Assembly: GCA_964512095.1 (NCBI GenBank)
Contig: CAZEIH010000011.1
Coordinates: forward strand, 1-64,000
Length of the DNA stretch: 64,000 nt
Direction: 5' to 3'
From: DTU013 sp964512095
GTDB taxonomy: Bacteria; Bacillota; Clostridia; Acetivibrionales; DTU013
The notes under the pieces: model-generated
Databases searched by the model: none
Told to the model about the DNA's origin: nothing
What the model saw: only the letters and a program-made list of their open reading frames with translations
Shown: positions 1 through 8,508 of the stretch, in pieces
How the letters are laid out: the number at the start of each line of letters is the position of its first letter
How positions within the stretch are numbered: position 1 is the stretch's first letter
Made by a program: the position numbers and the translations under genes

Positions 1-61
1 AATGTCCATAATATATTGTCAAATTGTGTCGCATTTGACCCTATCTATTATGGGGCGTTTG

Positions 62-90
62 TTTACAAAAAAGAAGGGGCAGTATATAAT
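62..90 (+). promoter_or_regulatory. Sigma-A type promoter of the SLH-TPR gene
   Basis: TTTACA at 62-67 and a perfect TATAAT at 85-90 are separated by 17 bp, about 50 bp upstream of the ATG at 138. Seen in sequence; activity inferred. Confidence 0.6.
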
Positions 91-137
91 TATGTTAGCA
101 GTGCTCATGCTAAAGCCATATTACAGGGGGTATCACG

Positions 138-1673
138 ATGAGAATGAAAACCCGTGCAGCATGTCTTTTTATTTCTGTGATTATTTTGTTTTCTATCGCT
201 ATGCCGATTCATATTTTTGCTACTGATGATGTACCCAGCAATTGGGCGGTGGAACAAATTGAAGTACTCAAATCCATGGACTTTGGATTTCCCGAGATAT
301 ATCAGGACTATAAAAAGAATATAACAAGAGAAGAGTTCGCAATGCTAGTATGCTGTCTTTATGAGACAGTAGCTGGAGTAAATGCTGAGTGTGGGGATTT
401 GAACGCATTCATTGATATATCAGAAAGCCCCTACAGGTCTGAGATATTGAAGGTAGGATTACTTGGCATTGTCAATGGTATTGGTAAAAATAAATTCAAT
501 CCCGACGGTGAAATAGATAGACAGCAGATGTCAGTTATGCTGTTAAGGACCATAAAGGTTCTTCGTCCGGATTTTGAGCCCGTTTCTGACTCGGAAACAG
601 TCTTTGTTGATGATAGCAAAATTGCTGATTGGGCAAGACCATCAGTTGCCTATGTATATGACAATTACATTTTGAGGGGAACTGGAGAGCTTACCATAGA
701 GCCTTTAGGCAAGGCGACAAGGGAGCAAGCACTGTTGTTGATCTTCAAAACAGGTTTTTTTACCGGCTTACTTAATGAAGGTGAAATCCTCGAGTCAAAG
801 AAATATCAAATTAGTAGCCAAGACGACGGTATTATCGAGGAAATCGATACTGACGGTTTCGAGAGCCCGGAGGATTACTGGAATGTGGGCAAAAATTATT
901 CTCATGAGCTGTTTATGCCAAAACGTGCGATAACAGCCTTTAATAAAGCACTTAAAATGGATTCGGGATTTTACAGAGCGCACAGAGATAAGGCAGAGGC
1001 TTACTTTATTATGGAGATGTATGATGAAGGCCTAAGTAGTGCCATTGAAGCTATAAAGCTTTATGAAATGGATAGCTGGTGCTATTTTCAGAGGGGGAGG
1101 CTTTATTATAAGAAGGGCGAAATAGACAAGGCAATGGAGGATTTCAATAGGGCTATCGAATTAGTTTCAGCTAATGTAGATGAGGATGATGAGGTCAACG
1201 ATGCTGATGCTGAAGCTGACGATGATGCCGATACCAAAGCTGATTCGGGTGTAGGGTCGGGCGCAGATACAGGCACAGGCGGCGATGTAGTCGTGGACGC
1301 AAATGCCGAAGACAAAGCTGGCGTAGATACAGGCGTGGGGGGAGATGCAGGGGCGGACGCTGGTGCAGATGCTGAAGTCAAGACCGGTGTAAATACAGGC
1401 ACGGGTGGAGATGTCGGGGTGGACCCAAGTGCCGAAGACCAGAAAGACCCAGATGCCAGTGTAGATACCGACATGTTGCCTATTAGCGACGATTACGGCA
1501 AGGTGCACATTGCTGACATACTAGACAATGAATCTATTGCCCAAATCCATACATACAGAGCATTATGCCTGATGAAGAAGACAATGTTCAAAAAGGCAGT
1601 GGCAGATTTTAGAGTCGCTGCACAGCTTAATCCTGAGGTAGAAGAGGTGCTGGATATTTTGGACATCCGTTAA
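138..1673 (+). CDS. SLH-domain / TPR surface protein with Asp-Gly-rich linker
   Basis: Secreted 511-residue protein. Residues 1-29 form a signal peptide (basic MRMKTR, hydrophobic core, cleavage near IFA-TDD). Residues about 30-225 carry S-layer-homology-like segments (NWAVEQIEVL, ITREEFAMLV, NKFNPDGEIDRQQMSVMLL), which normally anchor proteins to secondary wall polymer. Residues about 250-355 are TPR-like helices (AITAFNKALKMD, AMEDFNRAIEL), interrupted at about 355-455 by a very acidic Asp/Ala/Gly/Thr repeat linker, after which a last TPR-like helix pair follows (KKAVADFRVAAQLNPE). An AGGGGG site lies just upstream of the ATG. Likely a cell-envelope scaffold; no enzymatic motif seen. The linker DNA is internally repetitive and probably length-variable. 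Confidence 0.85.
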   Translation: MRMKTRAACLFISVIILFSIAMPIHIFATDDVPSNWAVEQIEVLKSMDFGFPEIYQDYKKNITREEFAMLVCCLYETVAGVNAECGDLNAFIDISESPYRSEILKVGLLGIVNGIGKNKFNPDGEIDRQQMSVMLLRTIKVLRPDFEPVSDSETVFVDDSKIADWARPSVAYVYDNYILRGTGELTIEPLGKATREQALLLIFKTGFFTGLLNEGEILESKKYQISSQDDGIIEEIDTDGFESPEDYWNVGKNYSHELFMPKRAITAFNKALKMDSGFYRAHRDKAEAYFIMEMYDEGLSSAIEAIKLYEMDSWCYFQRGRLYYKKGEIDKAMEDFNRAIELVSANVDEDDEVNDADAEADDDADTKADSGVGSGADTGTGGDVVVDANAEDKAGVDTGVGGDAGADAGADAEVKTGVNTGTGGDVGVDPSAEDQKDPDASVDTDMLPISDDYGKVHIADILDNESIAQIHTYRALCLMKKTMFKKAVADFRVAAQLNPEVEEVLDILDIR

Positions 1674-1689
1674 ACAATATATATTGTAC

Positions 1690-1790
1690 TATCTATGTCA
1701 TCAGAAGACGCCGACCTCTATAGCTCGGCGATGAATGAAGACGAATTAATTAACTTCCTTGGTCAGGTGGGAGCGGAGCGGAGGAGCGTA
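1690..1790 (-). repeat. Dispersed paired-hairpin repeat, copy 1
   Basis: Member of the dispersed family, defined here with the AGTCAATTCGCTTCGC end as left; this copy is in reverse orientation. It holds the TCAGAAGAC block, the GACCTCTATAG..CGGCGA hairpin and TTAATTAACTTCCTTGGTCAGG, but the left hairpin is shortened. Its GC-rich end (GGAGCGGAGGAG) lies directly before the next gene and supplies the apparent ribosome site. Confidence 0.75.
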
Positions 1791-1794
1791 ACTA

Positions 1795-2889
1795 ATGATG
1801 AAAAGTAATATAATCCATATTATATACGGTGATGAACCAAAGGTAATGATTAAGGAATTGCTCAATGAGATAAAGCCGGAGGAGGAAATCGATAAAAGCT
1901 TGCTTATAGGTATTAAGCCCAATCTTGTTGTTGCAAAGCCATCCAGTTTAGGAGCAACTACTACACCGGAGCTGGTTGCAGGCTTGATAGAACATTTACA
2001 ATCAAAAGGCTTTGATAGGATTGCTATAATGGAAGGGTCATGGGTGGGGGATCGGACAAGTGAAGCATTTAAGGTATGTGGCTACGAGGATATTTCCAGG
2101 CGCTACAATGTCCCACTCATTGATTTGCAGAAGGACAAATATAGCAGTTACGATGTTGATGGAGTTAGGATTAATGTATGTGACAGTATTATGAAGGTGG
2201 GCTATCTTATCAATATGCCGGTTTTGAAGGGACACTGCCAGACTAATATTACTTGTGCCCTGAAGAATATGAAGGGGTGCATACCGGATTCAGAAAAAAG
2301 GAAGTTCCATACTATGGGTCTGCATAAGCCCATAGCGTATTTAAACAAGATTATTAAGCAAAATCTCGTAATTGTTGATGGACTTAATGGGGATCTAAAC
2401 TTTGAGGAGGGTGGCAACCCAGTACAAATGAACAGGCTCATTGCTGGTAAAGATCCTGTTTTGATAGATGCCTACGCATCGCAGCTATTGGGTTTTGATC
2501 TTGATGATATACCATATATAAAAATAGCTCATAGAATTGGCGTCGGAAACAGTGATTTATCAAGTGTGGATATACAGGAGCTTAACAAGGACACTAGCAT
2601 GAGTAATCCCTTGCCTTCAAGTAGGGTCAGGCAGCTTGCAAGGTATATAAGCGATGACAGTGCCTGCTCGGCTTGTTACGGCAGTTTGGTTTATGCCCTT
2701 GAGCGAATGGGCGAGAAGGGTCTTCTGAATAAACTTAAATCCAAATTATTTATTGGACAGAGTTATAGAAATAGGTCAAGTGATGGTATAGGTATCGGAT
2801 CGTGTACAGCTGGATTCGATAAATATATTGCAGGTTGTCCTCCAAAGGCCAAGGATATTGTAGAGTTCTTAGAGGGGATATGCAAATAG
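1795..2889 (+). CDS. DUF362 family protein with Cys-rich C-terminus
   Basis: A 364-residue cytoplasmic protein of the DUF362 family, whose members are often fused to or associated with Fe-S proteins; the reaction is not established. The DUF362 core covers about residues 35-235 (GIKPNLVVAKPSS, NMPVLKGHCQTNITCALKNMKG, DGLNG). The C-terminal part has CSACYGSL and SCTAGFDKYIAGCPP, a Cys pattern typical of metal or Fe-S binding (inferred). The start is ATG 1795, with GGAGGAG at 1780-1786, 8 nt upstream; that site belongs to the dispersed repeat ending there. No operon partner: the next gene is 200 bp away. Confidence 0.8.
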   Translation: MMKSNIIHIIYGDEPKVMIKELLNEIKPEEEIDKSLLIGIKPNLVVAKPSSLGATTTPELVAGLIEHLQSKGFDRIAIMEGSWVGDRTSEAFKVCGYEDISRRYNVPLIDLQKDKYSSYDVDGVRINVCDSIMKVGYLINMPVLKGHCQTNITCALKNMKGCIPDSEKRKFHTMGLHKPIAYLNKIIKQNLVIVDGLNGDLNFEEGGNPVQMNRLIAGKDPVLIDAYASQLLGFDLDDIPYIKIAHRIGVGNSDLSSVDIQELNKDTSMSNPLPSSRVRQLARYISDDSACSACYGSLVYALERMGEKGLLNKLKSKLFIGQSYRNRSSDGIGIGSCTAGFDKYIAGCPPKAKDIVEFLEGICK

Positions 2890-3103
2890 ATTTTGCTTTT
2901 AGGTGCTTTTGGTGTATGTGGCCTCTTGGCTTCATGCACATTTTGATTCTGGATTCATAATCTGTACTATAACGAGGAGAGATATTCTCATTGCCTAAGA
3001 ATTAATTACTACCCACCAACAAGGTTTTAGCCAGATGGTTGAAAATACATAATGGGATGTGGTGTCTAGGCATCGTTATGTTGTATAAAGGTTGGGTGCA
3101 GGT

Positions 3104-3373
3104 ATGGACCAGAAATTTGATTCGCCATTATGTGGGTTTTCTCCACAACAGTTTGCCTTGATAGCAACAGTGCTAGGGCTTGTTTTCACATATGGACTAA
3201 ATGCAAATGAGCAGGGATCTCTGGGCAACTTTTTTTCTGTGATAGGTCAGGTACTGCAGACAACATCTGCTCAGTCTCAACTGCTCCAGGAAAACTGCAA
3301 TTCTAGAAAGAAGATCTTAGAAAAAATTGATGAGCTGAAACAACAGATATGTAAGCTAGAGCAGAATTTTTAG
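3104..3373 (+). CDS. Small conserved clostridial membrane/coiled-coil protein
   Basis: An 89-residue protein without a recognised function. The N-terminus has CGFSPQQF followed by one hydrophobic segment (about residues 17-33, FALIATVLGLVFTYGL). The C-terminal third is a charged amphipathic helix (KKILEKIDELKQQI), likely a short coiled coil. ATG 3104 is preferred over an upstream in-frame TTG (3092), because AAAGG at 3087-3091 is too close to the TTG. Followed by a terminator-like hairpin, so probably monocistronic. Similar small proteins of unknown role occur in clostridia (recollection, unchecked). Confidence 0.6.
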   Translation: MDQKFDSPLCGFSPQQFALIATVLGLVFTYGLNANEQGSLGNFFSVIGQVLQTTSAQSQLLQENCNSRKKILEKIDELKQQICKLEQNF

Positions 3374-3439
3374 CAATGTTGAACTGTTAATCGGGTGAGA
3401 ATATAAAGATTAATCATAAATAGATCAAAGTTGCTCTTA

Positions 3440-3472
3440 ACGGCGTTATTCGTAATGATAACGGCCTTTTTT
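3440..3472 (+). terminator. Rho-independent terminator
   Basis: Imperfect stem (CGGCGTTAT with ATAACGGCC, one bulge) followed by six T at 3467-3472, between the 89-residue gene and rubrerythrin. Confidence 0.55.
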
Positions 3473-3551
3473 GTCTGTGAATATTTTTTATAAGGCTGCA
3501 GATAATAAAGCTACTAATAATCTTACATGAAACTGTAAAGGAGTAATGCCG

Positions 3552-4142
3552 GTGGAATTTAAGGAGAGCAGGACATATACAAACCTAATGAGGGCTTTTG
3601 CAGGGGAGAGCCAAGCTAGGAACAGATATAATATAGCTGCATCTGACGCAAGAAAGGAGGGGCTTCAGATTGTGGAGGCTGTGTTCAATTATACAGCAGA
3701 TCAGGAGCGGGCACATGCTAAGGTGTTTTATGAACTGCTGAAGGAAGCTGCAGGAGAGAACATAGCTATTGAAGGTGCTTACCCTGTGGATCTCTATGGT
3801 AGCACTTTGAAGGCATTAAGAGCAGCCCAGCACAATGAAAATGAAGAATGGGACGATGTGTATAAAAACTTTGGATTGATTGCCAAGGAAGAAGGATTTG
3901 CTAAGGTGGCATATATTTTCGAAAACATAGCTAAAGTCGAAAGAGTACACGCCGAAAGATTCGGGAGGTTCGCAGATGAACTCGAGAATGGTAGTCTATT
4001 TATGAAGAAGGATGAAATCGTATGGATATGTATCAACTGTGGGCACATTCATATAGGAAGAGAAGCTCCTGAAATCTGTGCTGTATGCAAGCATCCTAGG
4101 GGCTTTTTCCTCCCGTTTGCCGAGTCCTTTGCGGCAAGATAG
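3552..4142 (+). CDS. rbr: Rubrerythrin
   Basis: Non-haem di-iron peroxidase that reduces H2O2 in the cytoplasm of anaerobes, with electrons passed through its rubredoxin domain. The ferritin-like domain (about residues 1-145) contains the metal-ligand motifs AFAGESQARNRY, DQERAHAKVF and VERVHAERF. The C-terminal rubredoxin-like domain has CINCGH and CAVCKHP. Start: AAGGAG at 3538-3543 is only 2 nt from ATG 3546 but 8 nt from GTG 3552, and the GTG start gives the family-typical N-terminus MEFKESRTY; length 196 residues is normal. Monocistronic, with its own terminator. A Fur-family regulator at 40600 is a possible controller if it is PerR (inference). Confidence 0.95.
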   Translation: MEFKESRTYTNLMRAFAGESQARNRYNIAASDARKEGLQIVEAVFNYTADQERAHAKVFYELLKEAAGENIAIEGAYPVDLYGSTLKALRAAQHNENEEWDDVYKNFGLIAKEEGFAKVAYIFENIAKVERVHAERFGRFADELENGSLFMKKDEIVWICINCGHIHIGREAPEICAVCKHPRGFFLPFAESFAAR

Positions 4143-4148
4143 ATAATT

Positions 4149-4358
4149 TCATAATTCCTGTATCATCCTGAGTCTTCTCAGGATGTTTTGTTTTATAAAG
4201 ATATCCTCTGGTGATGTCTCGGATACTGAGGTTATTGAAAGACAGTCTTCATTTTTACATTTTGGACAAACAAGATTTGAGCAATCAAAGCCTGTATTTA
4301 CATTGACAGTATTGGCGAATCCGCAAACGGCACAACTAAGGGTAGCTTTGAACTTCAT
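4149..4358 (-). CDS. Small zinc-ribbon protein
   Basis: A 69-residue protein with CAVC near residue 9 and CPKCKNEDC near residue 31, spaced as a four-Cys zinc ribbon or rubredoxin-like knuckle, and a basic C-terminus (ILRRLRMIQEL). No family recognised with certainty. A strong ribosome site (AGGAGGT, minus strand) lies 6-8 nt before the ATG at 4358, which supports a real gene. Its promoter region carries a LexA-like box, suggesting induction by DNA damage. Converges on rubrerythrin; the two coding ends are 7 bp apart. Confidence 0.7.
   Translation of the reverse strand: MKFKATLSCAVCGFANTVNVNTGFDCSNLVCPKCKNEDCLSITSVSETSPEDIFIKQNILRRLRMIQEL
4164..4194 (+). terminator. Terminator of rubrerythrin
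   Basis: CATCCTGA-6 nt-TCAGGATG hairpin followed by TTTTGTTTT. It lies inside the 3' end of the convergent small zinc-ribbon gene. Confidence 0.8.
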
Positions 4359-4379
4359 TTTAATTACCTCCTATCATAT

Positions 4380-4406
4380 CGAACGTGTGTTCGGAGTTTA
4401 ATTATA
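4380..4406 (-). promoter_or_regulatory. LexA-like SOS box and -10 element
   Basis: CGAACGTGTGTTCG at 4380-4393 matches the Gram-positive LexA (DinR) consensus CGAACRNRYGTTYG at every position. On the minus strand a perfect TATAAT (4406-4401) lies just upstream, so the box would cover the transcription start of the zinc-ribbon gene. The -35 is weak. Confidence 0.6.
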
Positions 4407-4417
4407 CCCTCTGGGTT

Positions 4418-4458
4418 AAAAATAAGACAGACCGATATCTTTTGATACCGGTCTGTCT
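4418..4458 (-). terminator. Strong minus-strand terminator-like hairpin
   Basis: Arms of 15 bp (4425-4439 and 4444-4458, one G-U) with a TTTT loop; on the minus strand it is followed by TTATTTTT. It overlaps the -35 zone of the LexA-controlled gene and could shield it from read-through. The following 246 bp to 4704 are AT-rich with no gene or motif seen. Confidence 0.5.
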
Positions 4459-4704
4459 AGGTCAAGCAATTATGTTTTTTGTCGAATAGTTCCGATTATC
4501 TTAACATTTCATATCCGGTCAATTCGCATAGATAAATTTTCGACAAGTAAATTATCTACTAAAATAATATGAAAAAGATTGTCTGATACTATTAACAATA
4601 TAAATCAATTCATTACTGTGAAAAGTCCTAAATTTGAAATAAGTGTAAATAATAAAAAACAAATGATAACAAATGTAAGTTTATGAAAGAAAGGAAATTG
4701 GTAT

Positions 4705-5691
4705 ATGTACTCAATGAACAGGGTTTTGAATCCGGAAATCTATCAGGGCAAATATAAGAAAAGGAAATACTTCGAGGGCTGGTATTTTAAGCTGACAGAC
4801 AGGGAATTGGTCAATGCCTTTGCAGTGATACCAGGTGTTGCTTTCGGAGCGGTGCGGGAGGATAGGCACTCCTTTGTACAGGTGTTGGATGCTAATGAAT
4901 GTAAGACCTACTATGTCAGGTATGAGATGTCGGATTTTAAATACCATACAGACAGTTTTCAAATTGTGATTGGAAATAATTTTTTTTCTAGGGATGAGAT
5001 AAGACTGGATTTGAATAATCATCAGATCGAGCTAAAGGGTAGCCTGGCCTTCAACAATATCGTAGAATTTCCTAAAAGCATCTTAAGCCCTGGAATCATG
5101 GGGCCATTTTCTTATATCCCGTTTATGGAATGTCATCATGGAATCGTTAATATCCACCACGAAATTGCTGGACAGCTCTGTATGTTGGGGCGTGATATTG
5201 ATTTTACCGATGGCTATGGATATATAGAGAAGGATTGGGGAAGTTCCTTTCCAGAGGCATGGATTTGGCTACAGTCAAATCACTTTGGAAATGATGATGT
5301 TACGGTTATGTTTTCTGTAGCTAAAATACCCTGGCTTGGCAAATTTTTCATGGGATTTATTTCCTTTATTAGAATGAGGGATGAGATCTTCTTTTTTGCG
5401 ACATATAACAGAGCCAGGATAACAAGTATACAATATGAAAGGGGTGACCTTGTAATCCAATTACAGGGCAGGAACCATAAAATGCGTATAGAAGCCTGGC
5501 ACTCGGATGGGGGTACATTAAAGGCGCCGAAAAAAGGCTTGATGGAAGGGGAAATACTAGAAAGCATCACTGCTGAGGTTTTGGTGACACTTTATGATTA
5601 TGTTGGAAATGTGTTATACGAGGGAAAGGGCACCCATGCAGGTCTAGAAATATCTACCGACATGATAAATGAGTATTTTGACAAAAAGTGA
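4705..5691 (+). CDS. Tocopherol-cyclase-like family protein
   Basis: A 328-residue soluble protein resembling the bacterial tocopherol-cyclase-like family (lipocalin-like beta-barrel pairs). Diagnostic stretches are RKYFEGWYFKLTD near residue 18, SFVQVLD, SPGIMGPFSYIPFMECHHG, and GYGYIEKDWGSSFPEAWIWL near residue 170. Bacterial members rarely make tocopherol; substrate and role are unknown here, and this organism type has no tocopherol pathway. AAAGGAAA lies about 12 nt before ATG 4705; ATG 4714 is an alternative. Stands alone between an AT-rich leader and the GH39 gene, 150 bp downstream. Confidence 0.75.
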   Translation: MYSMNRVLNPEIYQGKYKKRKYFEGWYFKLTDRELVNAFAVIPGVAFGAVREDRHSFVQVLDANECKTYYVRYEMSDFKYHTDSFQIVIGNNFFSRDEIRLDLNNHQIELKGSLAFNNIVEFPKSILSPGIMGPFSYIPFMECHHGIVNIHHEIAGQLCMLGRDIDFTDGYGYIEKDWGSSFPEAWIWLQSNHFGNDDVTVMFSVAKIPWLGKFFMGFISFIRMRDEIFFFATYNRARITSIQYERGDLVIQLQGRNHKMRIEAWHSDGGTLKAPKKGLMEGEILESITAEVLVTLYDYVGNVLYEGKGTHAGLEISTDMINEYFDKK

Positions 5692-5842
5692 TAAGGTTTT
5701 AACAAATTATAGTGAGTGTATTGAGAAGTATTGTGATAGAATCATTGTTGGGAGTGTAACACCAAAGGTATTATGGGCTGTTACAATTGGACTATATGGG
5801 GCATTATTCTCATTAATTGCATATTAGAAGGAGTGGAGTATC

Positions 5843-7429
5843 GTGAAGAGTATAAAAATCAAGTCTGGCGCAGTTGGAACCGCTTTTAGGGACAATTGGA
5901 AGCAATGTATTGGTACCGGACGGTTGGGTCTGGCACTGCAAAAGGAATATCTTGATGGACTGGACTACGTGCAAAAGCATATTGGTTTTTCATATGTAAG
6001 AGGTCACGGGCTGCTTTGCGACGACGTGGGTATCTATCGTGAGGACAAGGTTGATGGCGAGGTCAGTTCGTTTTATAATTTCACATATATAGACCGTATT
6101 TTTGATTCTTATCTGGAAAGGGGAATTAAACCCTTTGTAGAACTGGGTTTCATGCCATCGAAGCTGGCTTCAGGAGACCAGGCTATTTTCTATTGGCAGG
6201 GAAATACAACACCACCTAAGGATTATGACAAGTGGGCGGATCTGATAAAGGCCGTTGTGAGACATTTTATATCTAGATACGGTGAGGAAGAGGTTCTAAA
6301 GTGGCCCTTTGAGGTGTGGAATGAGCCGAATCTGCCTGGCTTTTGGAAGGGTGCAGATATGCAGGAATATTTCAAGCTATACAAGGTTACTGCCAATGCC
6401 GTAAAAGAGGTTGACGCTCGTTTACAGGTCGGCGGTCCAGCCATATGTGGCGGTGCCGATCATTGGATTACTGAATTTCTGGATTTCTGCCAAAGGGAAA
6501 ATGTACCGCTGGACTTTGTTTCAAGGCATGCATATACATCCTCCCAGCCAATATCCGTTACACCTCACTTCATGTACCAGGACATATGGAGCTCAGATTA
6601 TATGTTAAGTGAACTAAAGACAGTAAGAGAGATGATAGATAATTCTCCGTACTCAGATCTGCCGTTCCATATAACAGAATACAATACCTCCTGGCATCCT
6701 CTGAATCCTGTCCATGATACGGCTTTTAATGGGGCATATATTGCAAGGATATTGAGCCAGTGCGGTGATTATGTTGATATGTTCTCCTACTGGACCTTCA
6801 GCGATGTGTTTGAGGAAGCTGATGTGCCAAGAGCCCAGTTCCATGGCGGTTTTGGACTCGTAGCTCTCAATGGAATACCCAAGCCTACGTTCCATACATT
6901 TTCTTTCTTTTCTAAGTTGGGGCAGGAGCAGTTATATAGAGATGATAACATAATCGTCACCCGTAGGAAGGACGGTTCTATTGCAATTGCTGCATGGAAC
7001 CCTGTTGTTGTAGAGAGAGCTGGAGCAGATAAAGATCAGGTTTCGCAGAATGCGACAAATAGCATTGATATATATAAGTACGCCAAAATAGGGGTGGAAG
7101 ATCAGGAAACCAGGAGTTTTGAAATCGAGCTTCCATTTGACTGTGAAGCTGTGTTCATGAAAAGGCAGACTGTAAATGAGGAAATCGGGAATCCATTGAT
7201 GACCTGGATGCAGATGGGGAGACCGAGATATCCGAACAAGGATATGATTGAGTCGCTCAAGCAGGCGGCGCAGCCAGGGACAGCCACCTGCAGCCTTAGT
7301 ACCAACGGTGGCGTAGTTAGATTTGAAATAGAGATGATAAAAAATGAAGTAACACTGATTGAGTTAACTGCTGTAAATGATGAGTCTGGGTCGTATATAG
7401 GCTTGGACGACAGCTTTATAGGATACTAA
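5843..7429 (+). CDS. xynB: GH39 family beta-xylosidase
   Basis: A 528-residue glycoside hydrolase of family 39, which removes xylose from xylo-oligosaccharide ends with retention of configuration. The (beta/alpha)8 barrel spans about residues 1-360. The acid/base is predicted as E161 in FEVWNEPNLPGFW and the nucleophile as E279 in FHITEYNTSW, almost identical spacing to characterised Thermoanaerobacterium enzymes. A beta-sandwich-like C-terminal part follows. No signal peptide, so intracellular. GTG start with GGAGTGGAG just upstream. Followed by a strong terminator. Cooperates logically with the GH3 and GH43 enzymes elsewhere in the window; alpha-L-iduronidase-like specificity is less likely. 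Confidence 0.9.
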   Translation: MKSIKIKSGAVGTAFRDNWKQCIGTGRLGLALQKEYLDGLDYVQKHIGFSYVRGHGLLCDDVGIYREDKVDGEVSSFYNFTYIDRIFDSYLERGIKPFVELGFMPSKLASGDQAIFYWQGNTTPPKDYDKWADLIKAVVRHFISRYGEEEVLKWPFEVWNEPNLPGFWKGADMQEYFKLYKVTANAVKEVDARLQVGGPAICGGADHWITEFLDFCQRENVPLDFVSRHAYTSSQPISVTPHFMYQDIWSSDYMLSELKTVREMIDNSPYSDLPFHITEYNTSWHPLNPVHDTAFNGAYIARILSQCGDYVDMFSYWTFSDVFEEADVPRAQFHGGFGLVALNGIPKPTFHTFSFFSKLGQEQLYRDDNIIVTRRKDGSIAIAAWNPVVVERAGADKDQVSQNATNSIDIYKYAKIGVEDQETRSFEIELPFDCEAVFMKRQTVNEEIGNPLMTWMQMGRPRYPNKDMIESLKQAAQPGTATCSLSTNGGVVRFEIEMIKNEVTLIELTAVNDESGSYIGLDDSFIGY

Positions 7430-7446
7430 TTTAGGGTATGGGATTG

Positions 7447-7473
7447 AGCCGGATACGTTGTATCCGGCTTTTT
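7447..7473 (+). terminator. Terminator after GH39
   Basis: Perfect 10-bp stem AGCCGGATAC-GTT-GTATCCGGCT followed by TTTTT. Confidence 0.9.
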
Positions 7474-7597
7474 AAAGGTAATATAATAGTGTAAAGTAGT
7501 AACGGTGCAAAATACCATCTGAAGCAAATGGATAATATCAAGGGCGTCCCCGGATGAAAGTGGATTACAAAATAGCAATGGGAGGCAGAAGGGTAGT

Positions 7598-8338
7598 ATG
7601 CTAAAAAAAGGCGGTACAATCCATAATAGCAATGGGAGAACGTATCTCCAAGACAAATCAGAGATTCTGGTAGAGGATATTATTATTGAAGTTCAGCGGA
7701 AGAAAATAAAAAACCTCCACCTTAGGGTGACTCCACCGGATGGGCATGTAAGGGTCTCTGCACCTATGCGCATTAGAGAGGACATGATACGAACCTTTGT
7801 GGTATCAAAGATTGACTGGATTAGAAAACATCGTGACAGGATTAAGGCAAAAGATCCTCAGGCTCCATACCAATTTGTATGTGGTGAATTACACTTTTTT
7901 ATGGGGAAAAGTTACAGGCTAGAGGTGATTGAACGAGAGGCAAAGCCCTGTGTGGAGACAGAAGCTGAATCACTTAAGCTTTATGTACGTCCGGGGACTG
8001 GAGGGGAAAAACGAAGGGCAGTTATTGAGGAGTTTTACAGGAGTCAGCTGAAACTGGCTTTGCTGGGGATTATAGGAAAATGGGAAAATGAGATGAAGGT
8101 CAAGGTGAAAGAATTTCGAATCAAGAAAATGAAGACAAAATGGGGTACCTGCAACAGGAAAGACCAGCGAATTTGGATAAACCTTGAGCTGTGCAAGAAG
8201 CCGCCGGAGTGCCTTGAGTATATAGTAGTTCATGAGATGGTTCACTTACTGGAACGATACCATAATAATGTCTTTTACGGACATATGGACAGTTTTTTGC
8301 CCCAGTGGCGCACTTATAAAAGTATATTGAATTCATAG
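7598..8338 (+). CDS. YgjP/SprT-like metal-dependent hydrolase
   Basis: A 246-residue M48-like protein of the YgjP family (DUF45). The zinc site is HEMVH in IVVHEMVHLLERYHN, with a third ligand His downstream (FYGHMDSFLPQW). Upstream it has the family signatures KKIKNLHLRVTPPDGHVRVSAP and KMKTKWGTCN. Close homologues are annotated as peptidases, and one is reported to act as a UTP phosphatase; the substrate here is unknown. Cytoplasmic, no signal peptide. AGAAGGG lies before ATG 7598. Single gene, typical length. Confidence 0.85.
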   Translation: MLKKGGTIHNSNGRTYLQDKSEILVEDIIIEVQRKKIKNLHLRVTPPDGHVRVSAPMRIREDMIRTFVVSKIDWIRKHRDRIKAKDPQAPYQFVCGELHFFMGKSYRLEVIEREAKPCVETEAESLKLYVRPGTGGEKRRAVIEEFYRSQLKLALLGIIGKWENEMKVKVKEFRIKKMKTKWGTCNRKDQRIWINLELCKKPPECLEYIVVHEMVHLLERYHNNVFYGHMDSFLPQWRTYKSILNS

Positions 8339-8508
8339 CTGTACATCCAATGGGCAAAGGCTGTATTGCATGTGTCTAAAAATACCTTGATTACAGGCAT
8401 AAATTTTGCTATTCTGTATATTGATTGTCCGAAGTGGTATATGTTTATATGTTTGTACATATGTGAACTGGGAGTATATTTGATTAAATTTAGAAGGAGC
8501 GAATAGAT

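Noticed and set aside
2..226. 74-residue ORF at the left edge
   Set aside because: Overlaps the promoter and signal peptide of the SLH-TPR gene in another frame.
1106..1508. Antisense proteins opposite the SLH-TPR linker
   Set aside because: Low-complexity mirror frames of the acidic repeat; no ribosome site.
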